Source: JAEXNA01 sp050486105
GTDB lineage: Bacteria; Vulcanimicrobiota; Xenobia; Xenobiales; JADMJV01
Direction of reading: 5' to 3'
NCBI GenBank assembly: GCA_050486105.1
Contig: JBJHCR010000117.1
Span: 1 to 16,707 of the forward strand
Length of the DNA: 16,707 bases
Shown here: piece by piece, positions 1 through 6,171 of the stretch
How the letters are laid out: each line of letters starts with the position of its first letter
How positions within the stretch are numbered: the stretch's first letter is position 1
Made by a program: the position numbers and the translations under genes
Notes under the pieces: model-generated
What the model was told of the DNA's origin: nothing
Database searches by the model: none
What the model saw: the letters and a program-made list of their open reading frames with translations, nothing else

Positions 1-1249
1 CTATTACACTCAGCGAGGCAGCCAGTCCGAGCGGAATCGATTCGAACTCAGGGCTAACGGGAATTTCAACATCGACAAGTACACTCGGCTTGGGGTCGCC
101 TACAATGCCAATAGGTTTGAACTTCCGGGTCTCGTTAGTCCGTTCAACGTAGCTTCGGCGGTGAACCTCAGCCGATACGCACCGGGAAACGCTCTCGTCG
201 TTGGAGCGAATTTCGCGAGGAACGGAGACAATGATAACCGCAGTTATCGCTTTCACTACGAGATGGATCTTTCTGATCGATGGTCCGTGATGACTCGGGC
301 CGATCTGTCTACAGCCACCAGCCCGATCACTCGGACCAATCGATTTCACTATCTTGGTAGTCTTCGCCATCGCGGGGATTTTTTTGAAGGCGACCTATCG
401 TATGAACGCACGGGTGGTCGAAATACCTATTTCTTGAACCGTCAACCGGAACTCAGTTTGAGAAGCTATCCGCTTCAAGTAGGATTTCTACCCTTGACCG
501 CTGCCGCAAGTTTTGGGGTTTTGGAAGAGTCTCCCTCCTTGTTTCGCACTGAGCGGTATCGCTTTGATTTGAGGGTACCCGACCAGATTCTGGAAACGGG
601 CTTTGGAAACATCCATGCTGGGGCTGGGCTTCGGCAGTCTATCTATGGCAGTGGGCAAGAGCAATACCTTCTGGGTACCAGGGTAGGTTGGACCCAAGAT
701 TTCGCTGACGCTCTGGTTTTTCGTTTCGACTACAATTGGCAAGACACCCAAGGATTCACGCCATTTCAGAATGACCTGAACTTTCGATATCAGGTTCTTT
801 CAGGTGGAGTGGAAGTCTATCAAGATGATCTTTTCAGGGTCTCGGCCACCGGTGCATACGATCTCAATTACAACAGAGCCTACGACTTTATCACCCGATT
901 CGACATCAACCCTATCCCAGGATGGGGGATCACTGCGGCTGCAAATCTCGACCCCAATTCCGGGACCTGGCGGTCCGTCGATTCCGGTGTGACTGCTCAG
1001 CTCACAGAGGGCATTTCATTGACTCACTGGAGTATCTACGATCTCTTGAACGGACGCTTAACTTACCAGAATTTTTCCGTCAATTATGAGAGTCACGATT
1101 GGATCGGCAGCGTCACCTATCGCGGAGTTCAGAACGAAATCTTCTTTCAGATGTCCTTGAAGGCTTTCCCGCTCAGGCCCGTCAAGATTGGCCCGGATCC
1201 TGGTCTGCCGATACTCCCGGCCAATATCACCAACGCCTTTACGCGTTGA
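1..1249 (+). CDS. LptD/OstA-like outer-membrane beta-barrel protein (3' part only)
   Basis: The open frame enters from the left edge (first full codon at base 2) and gives about 415 residues before the stop. The sequence alternates polar and aromatic/hydrophobic residues in short strands throughout, as in an outer-membrane barrel. The C-terminal third follows the LptD/OstA pattern: a TPFQNDLNF segment, a YDLNYNRAYDF strand, and near the end NYESHDWIGSVTYRG followed by a final strand reading FFQMSLKAFP. In LptD these last strands close the barrel that inserts lipopolysaccharide into the outer leaflet of the outer membrane. The N-terminal jellyroll (OstA) domain would lie outside the window, so the assignment rests on barrel-end similarity alone. 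After the last strand there is a short tail of about 25 residues. It is convergent with the lipoprotein gene, with only 9 bases between the stops. Another large barrel of unknown role remains possible. Confidence 0.6.
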   Translation, partial: YYTQRGSQSERNRFELRANGNFNIDKYTRLGVAYNANRFELPGLVSPFNVASAVNLSRYAPGNALVVGANFARNGDNDNRSYRFHYEMDLSDRWSVMTRADLSTATSPITRTNRFHYLGSLRHRGDFFEGDLSYERTGGRNTYFLNRQPELSLRSYPLQVGFLPLTAAASFGVLEESPSLFRTERYRFDLRVPDQILETGFGNIHAGAGLRQSIYGSGQEQYLLGTRVGWTQDFADALVFRFDYNWQDTQGFTPFQNDLNFRYQVLSGGVEVYQDDLFRVSATGAYDLNYNRAYDFITRFDINPIPGWGITAAANLDPNSGTWRSVDSGVTAQLTEGISLTHWSIYDLLNGRLTYQNFSVNYESHDWIGSVTYRGVQNEIFFQMSLKAFPLRPVKIGPDPGLPILPANITNAFTR

Positions 1250-1258
1250 CATAAAGAG

Positions 1259-2017
1259 CTACCTCGCGGTGATCTCGAAAAGCGAGATGTCGAAGTTTTC
1301 ATAAGGGAAATCAGCTCCCAGGTCCGAGTGAAGCACGGTGTCACCCAGGGGGTCGAAGGGGTAGGATTGGGGTTTAGGTTCCACAGCACCGAGGCCTTTT
1401 CTCACCGTCACCGTCTGCAGACTGTTCGCGTTGATGTTCGGTCCTTGGCCAAGGGTGTCGATGATCCGCCCTAAAAATGCTCCTCCGATGGTGTCGGTGG
1501 TTACCACGTGGGCAGTGAAGGTTTCAGCTGGAATGAATTGATTGATGAAACTGTTTGGGTCGTCCAGGTCAAGCAGTATCTCCAGGGATTTTCCATCTGG
1601 GGAAACCTGGGCCTGGCCACTCAAGGGTCCCACTTGAGCGAAGGTGAAACCGGGGGCCGGAACTTCGCTGAGCCGATGATACCAGTCGAAGTTTTGTCCG
1701 TCGAAGCGTATAAAGTCGGTGAAGGTATCGAGATCGGTGACCTCGATGGGGGTGCCCTGGGCGTTGAGAAGTATGGCATAGGTTCCGCGACCGGTGCGGT
1801 CGATGTTCCCGTTGGGATTGATTCCAATTCGAAAGGCCAGGATGCCCCCGGATGAACCGCCTCCTGGACCTCTCCCCGAGGGGTCGTCGGGTGTCCGATC
1901 CGCCCCTTCGCTGCCAGGGCTGGCGCAGCCCAAGCAGAAAGCTATCAGGGCAAAACAACAAGCGACGAAAAAACTCTTGAGTGTAGACATGGAAGGGCGC
2001 TTCGAAGAGGAGACCAT
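1259..2017 (-). CDS. Putative lipoprotein of unknown function
   Basis: About 252 residues from the ATG at 2017. That start is preferred over an in-frame ATG at 2092 and another at 1990 because a GGAAGGG purine run lies a few bases upstream and because it gives a standard lipoprotein signal: K/R residues, a hydrophobic core (FFVACCFALIAFCLGC) and a lipobox ending in Cys30. The lipidated Cys is followed by a flexible linker rich in Gly, Ser, Asp and Pro (about residues 31-58). The rest is a compact, beta-rich looking domain with repeated aromatic/glycine patterns such as GTYAILLNAQG and FIRFDGQNFDWYHR. I do not recognise the family. It is divergent from cvpA with about 74 bases between the starts, and convergent with the barrel gene. 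It is probably anchored in the inner or outer membrane facing the periplasm; its role is unknown. Confidence 0.75.
   Translation of the reverse strand: MVSSSKRPSMSTLKSFFVACCFALIAFCLGCASPGSEGADRTPDDPSGRGPGGGSSGGILAFRIGINPNGNIDRTGRGTYAILLNAQGTPIEVTDLDTFTDFIRFDGQNFDWYHRLSEVPAPGFTFAQVGPLSGQAQVSPDGKSLEILLDLDDPNSFINQFIPAETFTAHVVTTDTIGGAFLGRIIDTLGQGPNINANSLQTVTVRKGLGAVEPKPQSYPFDPLGDTVLHSDLGADFPYENFDISLFEITAR
1271..1288 (+). terminator. Weak hairpin past the barrel-gene stop
   Basis: A 6-bp stem, ATCTCG / CGAGAT, encloses the loop AAAAG about 22 bases after the LptD-like stop. A TTTT follows some 7 bases later. It lies inside the 3' end of the opposite lipoprotein gene. The stem is short and the T-run is poorly placed, so this is only a possible terminator for the plus-strand barrel gene. 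Confidence 0.2.
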
Positions 2018-2091
2018 GGTCCCTTCCGCCGACTCACTAGGGAGGAAGGCTTGGGAGTGACAGGAAAAGGCAGCAGAGGAGAAGTGTCGCA

Positions 2092-2631
2092 ATGAGTTGG
2101 CTAGATCTGTTTATTCTGGTGGCGTTTGGTTTCCTCATGTTCATTGCTCATCAACGGGGATTCATCCTCGAATTGACCGAGTGGTTGGCCATACTGGTGG
2201 CGAGCGCGATAAGCTTTAGGGTGTTTCGCGGAATTGGGAACTCTCTACATTCCGGGATCTTTTCTGGCTTCAATTTGAAGTTCTTGGAGAAGAGTGCTCT
2301 GCTATTCTTCTTTGTCGCGGTCTTTTTGATAATCTTTAGTCTAGGTCTTACGCTGCAACGGCGCTTGAAGGAAGACAAGGTTGTCGACAAGTTGGTGGAA
2401 GAGCGGCTTGGGGTGCTGGTAGGTTTCTTTAAGTCCATTTGGCTGCTCACCATAGGAGTCGGACTCATTTTTTACTTGGAACTTCTTCCCCCTCGGGAGG
2501 CTTCTAAGGTCCGCAATGGGCCCATCGTCTCTTTGTTTATTTCGACTCAGACTGCCGTTTCCCCAACGATTTACCTCATGGCTCCCTCTGACCTTGCCGA
2601 GGGGTATCTTAAAGCTGGGAGCGGTCAATGA
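2092..2631 (+). CDS. CvpA family membrane protein
   Basis: 179 residues with about four hydrophobic segments: near 3-20, 26-44, 65-87 (FFFVAVFLIIFSLGL) and 107-128. This is the size and topology of CvpA (colicin V production) family inner-membrane proteins. The opening pattern, LDLFILVAFGFLMFIAHQRGFILEL, matches the family's N-terminal signature in which a first helix is followed by a short R-G-F/L turn. A basic/acidic stretch (RRLKEDKVVDKLVEERLG, about 90-107) sits between the third and fourth helices, as in other members. CvpA proteins are linked to colicin V export in E. coli and to envelope stress; the molecular function is unclear. A good ribosome site (AGAGGAG, 2075-2081) precedes the ATG. 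The gene overlaps the next by 4 bases (ATGA), so the two are probably translated together. Confidence 0.75.
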   Translation: MSWLDLFILVAFGFLMFIAHQRGFILELTEWLAILVASAISFRVFRGIGNSLHSGIFSGFNLKFLEKSALLFFFVAVFLIIFSLGLTLQRRLKEDKVVDKLVEERLGVLVGFFKSIWLLTIGVGLIFYLELLPPREASKVRNGPIVSLFISTQTAVSPTIYLMAPSDLAEGYLKAGSGQ

Positions 2632-3479
2632 GAGCGACCTCGCTCTCTCAAGCTCACCTCCCAATACTCAGTCTCCTCATCGTGATAGCTTGCTGCGGGC
2701 AGGCTCTGGCTCAGGGTGGGACCTGGTTGATGGGCGAGGAAGAGCTGCGCACTCGTGATCTTGGTCTGCAGAAGCTTTTTTCGGCCACGGAAGAGTGGCT
2801 TGGTGGACGCATGAGTCTCGATAAGTTGAAAGCTGAGCTGGGAGAGGTCAAAAGGGTCTTAGCTTCTCCGGCAGCGGGTCTTCCGGAGGCAGAGAGAGCT
2901 GAGATCGTCGCCCTGGACACGGAAGTGCTTGGCCGGGTACAAGCGTTCTCCGACCTCACTGAACCCTCCGTAGAAAGTCAGAAAATTTTATTCGCAGACT
3001 TGGCTCGACTCATGCGGCAACGAAATCTCTGGGCCTTAAGCTGGCGAAAGAAGGAATTGAACCGAAAATTGGGTCAGGGACCGGACGCGGCTCCCACCCG
3101 TTATCTCAGGTGGGAGCTTTCCTGGGTTCCCATATGGGAAGAGGAGATTCACTCAACCTACGAATTGCAATCTCTTCTTCTGGCTCTAAGTCGCGGCGAG
3201 AGTGGGACGTCCCAGAAAGGGAAAGAGTTGACCCGAAGGTTACTGGCTCTCCAAGAGAGAGCCGGGAATATAGCGGTCCCGAACGAGCTTAGGGCTCTTC
3301 AAGATCTCTCCGAACAGCGACTGACCCTCCTGGCTAGGACTTCCGAGCAACTTCTTCGGTTGGAACAGGGCCAAAGTCGAGGGGCGCTGCAACGGGTTAG
3401 AAAGCTGAGTCGAGAGCTTGCTGAGTTTACGGAGCGCTTTCAAACATTGAGGCTCGAGAAAGTTCGTGCTCTGCCTTGA
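2628..3479 (+). CDS. Exported helical protein of unknown function
   Basis: 283 residues. The N-terminus is a signal peptide with a hydrophobic core at about 10-22 (HLPILSLLIVIACC) and a type I site after ALA (residue 28). VIAC at 19-22 also fits a lipobox, so lipidation at Cys22 cannot be excluded. The mature part is almost entirely predicted helix, with many Leu, Glu, Arg and Gln and heptad-like spacing, especially about 50-80 and 225-280 (LAEFTERFQTLRLEKVRAL at the end). No catalytic motif is visible. It starts on the ATGA overlapping the cvpA stop, with GGGAG as ribosome site, so it is likely co-expressed with CvpA. It could be a periplasmic coiled-coil partner of that membrane protein, but this is inference from position. 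I do not recognise the family. Confidence 0.75.
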   Translation: MRATSLSQAHLPILSLLIVIACCGQALAQGGTWLMGEEELRTRDLGLQKLFSATEEWLGGRMSLDKLKAELGEVKRVLASPAAGLPEAERAEIVALDTEVLGRVQAFSDLTEPSVESQKILFADLARLMRQRNLWALSWRKKELNRKLGQGPDAAPTRYLRWELSWVPIWEEEIHSTYELQSLLLALSRGESGTSQKGKELTRRLLALQERAGNIAVPNELRALQDLSEQRLTLLARTSEQLLRLEQGQSRGALQRVRKLSRELAEFTERFQTLRLEKVRALP

Positions 3480-3520
3480 ATCCCAGGTCATCCTCCTGCC
3501 TGGTCCCGCCCGCGAGAGAG

Positions 3521-3548
3521 TTTGGCCTGGAACACGTGTTCTGGCAAA
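3521..3548. promoter_or_regulatory. Palindrome upstream of upp
   Basis: A perfect 12-bp palindrome, GAACACGTGTTC (3530-3541), is flanked by further imperfect pairing: CC with GG, and TTTG (3521-3524) with CAAA (3545-3548). It lies 40 bases after the stop of the helical protein gene and about 40 bases before the upp start. No T-run follows, so it is not a good intrinsic terminator. The symmetry fits a dimeric regulator's operator, but no regulator can be named. Confidence 0.35.
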
Positions 3549-3560
3549 CTTCAGCTTGAC

Positions 3561-3580
3561 AGATCCTTGGAAGGGGATCT
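3561..3580 (+). promoter_or_regulatory. Ribosome site of upp inside a small inverted repeat
   Basis: AGATCC (3561-3566) and GGATCT (3575-3580) are exact inverted copies. Between and partly within them is GGAAGGGG (3569-3576), the best ribosome-binding sequence for the GTG start at 3587 (10 bases spacing). If the stem forms, it would partly hide the ribosome site. The stem is only 6 bp, so any regulatory effect is speculative. Confidence 0.3.
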
Positions 3581-3586
3581 TGCAGA

Positions 3587-4267
3587 GTGAGAGTAAACCG
3601 GGTGCCTATGAGCGCAGAATGCATAAGGACCACTTCACAATTGCATATCATTGAACATCCCTTGGTAGCTCACAAGTTGAGCTACCTTCGTTCCAAGGAC
3701 ACCGGAAGCCGAGAGTTTAGAGCCCTCGTTGAAGAGATCGCGGCGCTGATGGCTTATGAAGCGACCCGCGATTTGCCCACCGAAGAGTTCGAGGTTCAAA
3801 CCCCATTGGAATCAGCTCGAGGACGGCACATTATGGGCAAGAAACTGGGTATCGTACCGATCCTAAGAGCCGGGCTTGGAATGCTCGAGGGGATCTTGAG
3901 ACTTATTCCTAACGCAAAGGTGGGTCACATCGGACTGTATCGGGACGAAACCACCCTCCAGCCGGTAGAGTATTTCTGCAAGCTTCCCGTGGATCTTCCG
4001 GAGAGAGATATCCTGCTGTTGGACCCCATGTTAGCAACCGGAGGCTCGGTGATTGCGGCCATTGAAGCCCTTCAAAAGCGGGGAGCCCGAGTGGAGCACA
4101 TCAAATTCCTGTGCTTGTTGGCCTCCCCCGAGGGGGTAGAGCGGCTGTCTCAGGCCTTCCCTCAGGTTCCCATCTACACTGCTGCAGTGGACGATAAATT
4201 GGATGAACGCGGCTATATCAGGCCTGGATTGGGGGATGCTGGTGATCGGATTTTCGGGACAATGTAG
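3587..4267 (+). CDS. upp: Uracil phosphoribosyltransferase
   Basis: Converts uracil and PRPP to UMP and pyrophosphate in the cytoplasm (pyrimidine salvage). The 226-residue product aligns from end to end with E. coli Upp. Visible landmarks are HPLVAHKLSYLR (24-35), MAYEATRDL (55-63), the VPILRAGLGM segment (90-99), the PRPP-binding loop DPMLATGGS (146-154), and the uracil-binding C-terminal block GYIRPGLGDAGDRIFGT (209-225). No key residue appears to be missing. The start is a GTG supported by GGAAGGGG ten bases upstream; it gives about 18 residues more than the usual 208. An in-frame ATG at 3608 would give 219 residues with a poorer ribosome site. The 3' end overlaps the next gene by about 30 bases, making upp the first gene of the minor-pilin operon. 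Confidence 0.95.
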   Translation: MRVNRVPMSAECIRTTSQLHIIEHPLVAHKLSYLRSKDTGSREFRALVEEIAALMAYEATRDLPTEEFEVQTPLESARGRHIMGKKLGIVPILRAGLGMLEGILRLIPNAKVGHIGLYRDETTLQPVEYFCKLPVDLPERDILLLDPMLATGGSVIAAIEALQKRGARVEHIKFLCLLASPEGVERLSQAFPQVPIYTAAVDDKLDERGYIRPGLGDAGDRIFGTM

Positions 4268-4802
4268 TTTCTCCGGGAAGTGCTCTTTCACGGTTTTATT
4301 GTTGCTACTGTCGGTTCTGCACGCCCCTTCTCTTGCCGACTCAAGTTCAGCCACCAAGACAAATAAGTCTCCTTGGGTGTTGACTGCCGAGCGTGGGGAA
4401 CCCGCTAGGGTGATGACTTTCGCTCCTAAGGATAAAAAACTTGAAGGTCAGGCTTTGCTTTTTTGGACGGAACTGGCCGACCAGGACGGTGCCGGGCCCG
4501 TTAAAGTGGAAACTGTCTTGGGTGGCCTGTTCAGCGAACTCGATGAGTATCGACTGATGGGCCGAAAGTCGGTGTCTTGGGGTCAACGGCCGAGCGAAGT
4601 AGTCAGTTTTCAGGCTGAGGTTTCGAAAAGACCTTTTACCGGACGGTTATTGCTCACTACAGATGGGGAAGGTCCGGTGTTTGCTTTGGTTCTGCTTACA
4701 CTGTCAGACTTCCATCAAGTGTACCTCGAAAAATTCGACTTTTTAGAGCGTCATTGGGACCATGCCCAACCGGCATCAACTAATGTGCTATACTCGGAGT
4801 AA
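4236..4802 (+). CDS. Small exported protein of the pilin operon
   Basis: 188 residues from the ATG at 4236. A GTG at 4242 is at least as likely, because the GGGGG run at 4231-4235 then has a normal spacing of 6 bases; the ATG is too close to it. Both starts keep a signal peptide with a strong core (TVLLLLLSVLHA, about 19-30) and a cleavage site after SLA (residue 34). The mature part of about 154 residues has no recognised motif. Its strand pattern late in the protein (RLLLTTDGEGPVFALVLLT, then a helix DFHQVYLEKFDFLERHW) loosely recalls PsbP/DcrB-like folds, which is only a guess. It overlaps upp at its 5' end, and its TAA shares a base with the ATG of the first pilin gene. This strongly suggests co-expression with, and perhaps a role in, pilus assembly. 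Confidence 0.7.
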   Translation: MLVIGFSGQCSFSGKCSFTVLLLLLSVLHAPSLADSSSATKTNKSPWVLTAERGEPARVMTFAPKDKKLEGQALLFWTELADQDGAGPVKVETVLGGLFSELDEYRLMGRKSVSWGQRPSEVVSFQAEVSKRPFTGRLLLTTDGEGPVFALVLLTLSDFHQVYLEKFDFLERHWDHAQPASTNVLYSE

Positions 4803-5299
4803 TGGGCCGACCATTCACCGACTACCACAGCCAGAAACGGGGCATAAGAGGCTTGAGCCTCTTGGAAGTCCTGCTTGCTATGGTGCTCATAGTCTTGGTG
4901 GTAACCAGTTTCGCTGTCATCTACCCAAGCGGGTTTCGACTCCATCGCAAGAATCAAGTGTCAACTCAAGCCAGCCAGGCTGCCCGAACCTTGCTGAGCG
5001 AACTCAAGAGTCTGCCATTGACTCGAGAAGACGGTGGACTGTCCCTTGCTTACCTCGCGATCAACGGGTACTCAGAGAGCGATTCTGTCTTGGACGGGTT
5101 TCCTCGAACCGAGCTTCCTCAAGGCTTTCAACTGTCCCCGGAGAAGGGGATCGAGGTCATTCTTTACGACCTTGCTAACGGCAGTGATCCTTCCGTTTTC
5201 GCTAGTATGCGAGTCACCGTGATGTACAGCGACCCGTATGGAAGTCGTGCGGAGCCGCTGGCTGTGACCTTGGCTGCAGGAAAGAGTTGGAACAGATGA
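4802..5299 (+). CDS. Prepilin-like minor pilin (PilV/GspI type)
   Basis: 165 residues with a class III prepilin signal: a basic leader ending in RGIRG, cleavage by prepilin peptidase between Gly17 and Leu18, then LSLLEVLLAMVLIVLVVTS with Glu at mature position +5 (Glu22) and a 20-residue hydrophobic helix. After the helix come an alpha-spine segment (HRKNQVSTQASQAARTLLSELK) and a small globular domain. Short length and position first in the pilin triplet fit PilV/GspI, a minor subunit that starts pilus or pseudopilus assembly together with the W/J and X/K subunits. The start overlaps the preceding stop (TAATG), with CGGAG as ribosome site. The 3' end overlaps the next gene by 4 bases (ATGA). 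The PilV versus GspI choice cannot be made from this gene alone. Confidence 0.85.
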   Translation: MGRPFTDYHSQKRGIRGLSLLEVLLAMVLIVLVVTSFAVIYPSGFRLHRKNQVSTQASQAARTLLSELKSLPLTREDGGLSLAYLAINGYSESDSVLDGFPRTELPQGFQLSPEKGIEVILYDLANGSDPSVFASMRVTVMYSDPYGSRAEPLAVTLAAGKSWNR

Positions 5300-6171
5300 G
5301 TCTGCGCTCTGGGCTGAAGAACCGTGGTGGATTGACCTTGGCTGAAGTCACGGTCGCCTCTTTACTGGCGGTGGTTCTTGGGCTTTTGGCAGTGCAGTTG
5401 ATAGCTTCTGGTCTGGGCGCTCATCGCCGAGGGACCGAAGCTCGTTCAGCCCAGGCGGGTGTTCGACAACTCTTGTCTCTATTGGTGAGTGAACTCCGCT
5501 CAGCATCGATACCTCCCCTGACTTCTCCGGTTCCCTTATCTCCGATCTTTTGGCCCGACACTTGGGGCCCCGATCAAGCCAATGGGAGCGTGGGTGCGCA
5601 CTATCCTCGGAGCATCGTGGGCTCGGAGGACAGCGGAGAGGAGTGGGACCAATCGGAGAACAAAGTGGTCTACGTTCGGGGATTAGCGGCTCCTCCGGAG
5701 GACAGCTTTAGTGCCCTGTCTCAGTCGGTCTTGGTGGTGCTTTCGGTACCTGAGGAGCGGCCCGGTAGTCTGGAGCGAAGGGTCTTCAGGCTAGATCAAC
5801 ATCCGAACCTCTTAGTACGTCGGCAGGTTGAAGGGGCTGACGGCCGCACCATCACTGCTTGGCAACTGGAGGTCTCTGCTCTCGATACCTTGAGCCAATC
5901 CGAGCCAGGAGAGACCATTTTTGATGCAGGAGCCGATACCCAGGTCGCTTTTCAGGTTTCTCATCGAGAGTTTGAGCCGAGCAGTGATCCAGGTCGCACC
6001 CGATTTCCTGAACGTTTTGACCCCGGGCTCTTTAGGGTCCAGGTTGGCTTAGCCTTGACCGCAAGACAAAGAGAGGCTGCCTTAGAGCCGTGGCCTGAGA
6101 AGGCCGCCTGGCAAACCCATCGAGTGGAAGAAACGGATGTACGCTTGCCGTCTGTGAGGGCCAACTTATGA
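5296..6171 (+). CDS. Prepilin-like minor pilin (PilW/GspJ type)
   Basis: 291 residues from the ATG at 5296. A TTG nine bases earlier is possible, but the ATG has AGGAAAG well placed upstream and forms an ATGA overlap with the previous gene. The prepilin signal is clear: NRGG, cleavage between Gly12 and Leu13, then LTLAEVTVASLLAVVLGLLAVQ with Glu17 at mature +5. The spine continues through RRGTEARSAQAGVRQLLSLLVSELRSA, which is typical of PilW/GspJ proteins, and a larger beta-rich domain follows. The segment VFRLDQHPNLLVRRQVEG resembles the strand found in the same place in PilW/GspJ proteins. The predicted role is the second subunit of the minor-pilin tip complex, held in the inner membrane until polymerised. 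The 3' end overlaps the next gene by 4 bases. Confidence 0.8.
   Translation: MSLRSGLKNRGGLTLAEVTVASLLAVVLGLLAVQLIASGLGAHRRGTEARSAQAGVRQLLSLLVSELRSASIPPLTSPVPLSPIFWPDTWGPDQANGSVGAHYPRSIVGSEDSGEEWDQSENKVVYVRGLAAPPEDSFSALSQSVLVVLSVPEERPGSLERRVFRLDQHPNLLVRRQVEGADGRTITAWQLEVSALDTLSQSEPGETIFDAGADTQVAFQVSHREFEPSSDPGRTRFPERFDPGLFRVQVGLALTARQREAALEPWPEKAAWQTHRVEETDVRLPSVRANL

Noticed and set aside
2018..2092. Lipoprotein start at the ATG at 2092
   Set aside because: It would place 25 extra residues before the signal peptide and overlap the cvpA ribosome site; the ATG at 2017 has a better ribosome site and a normal signal length.
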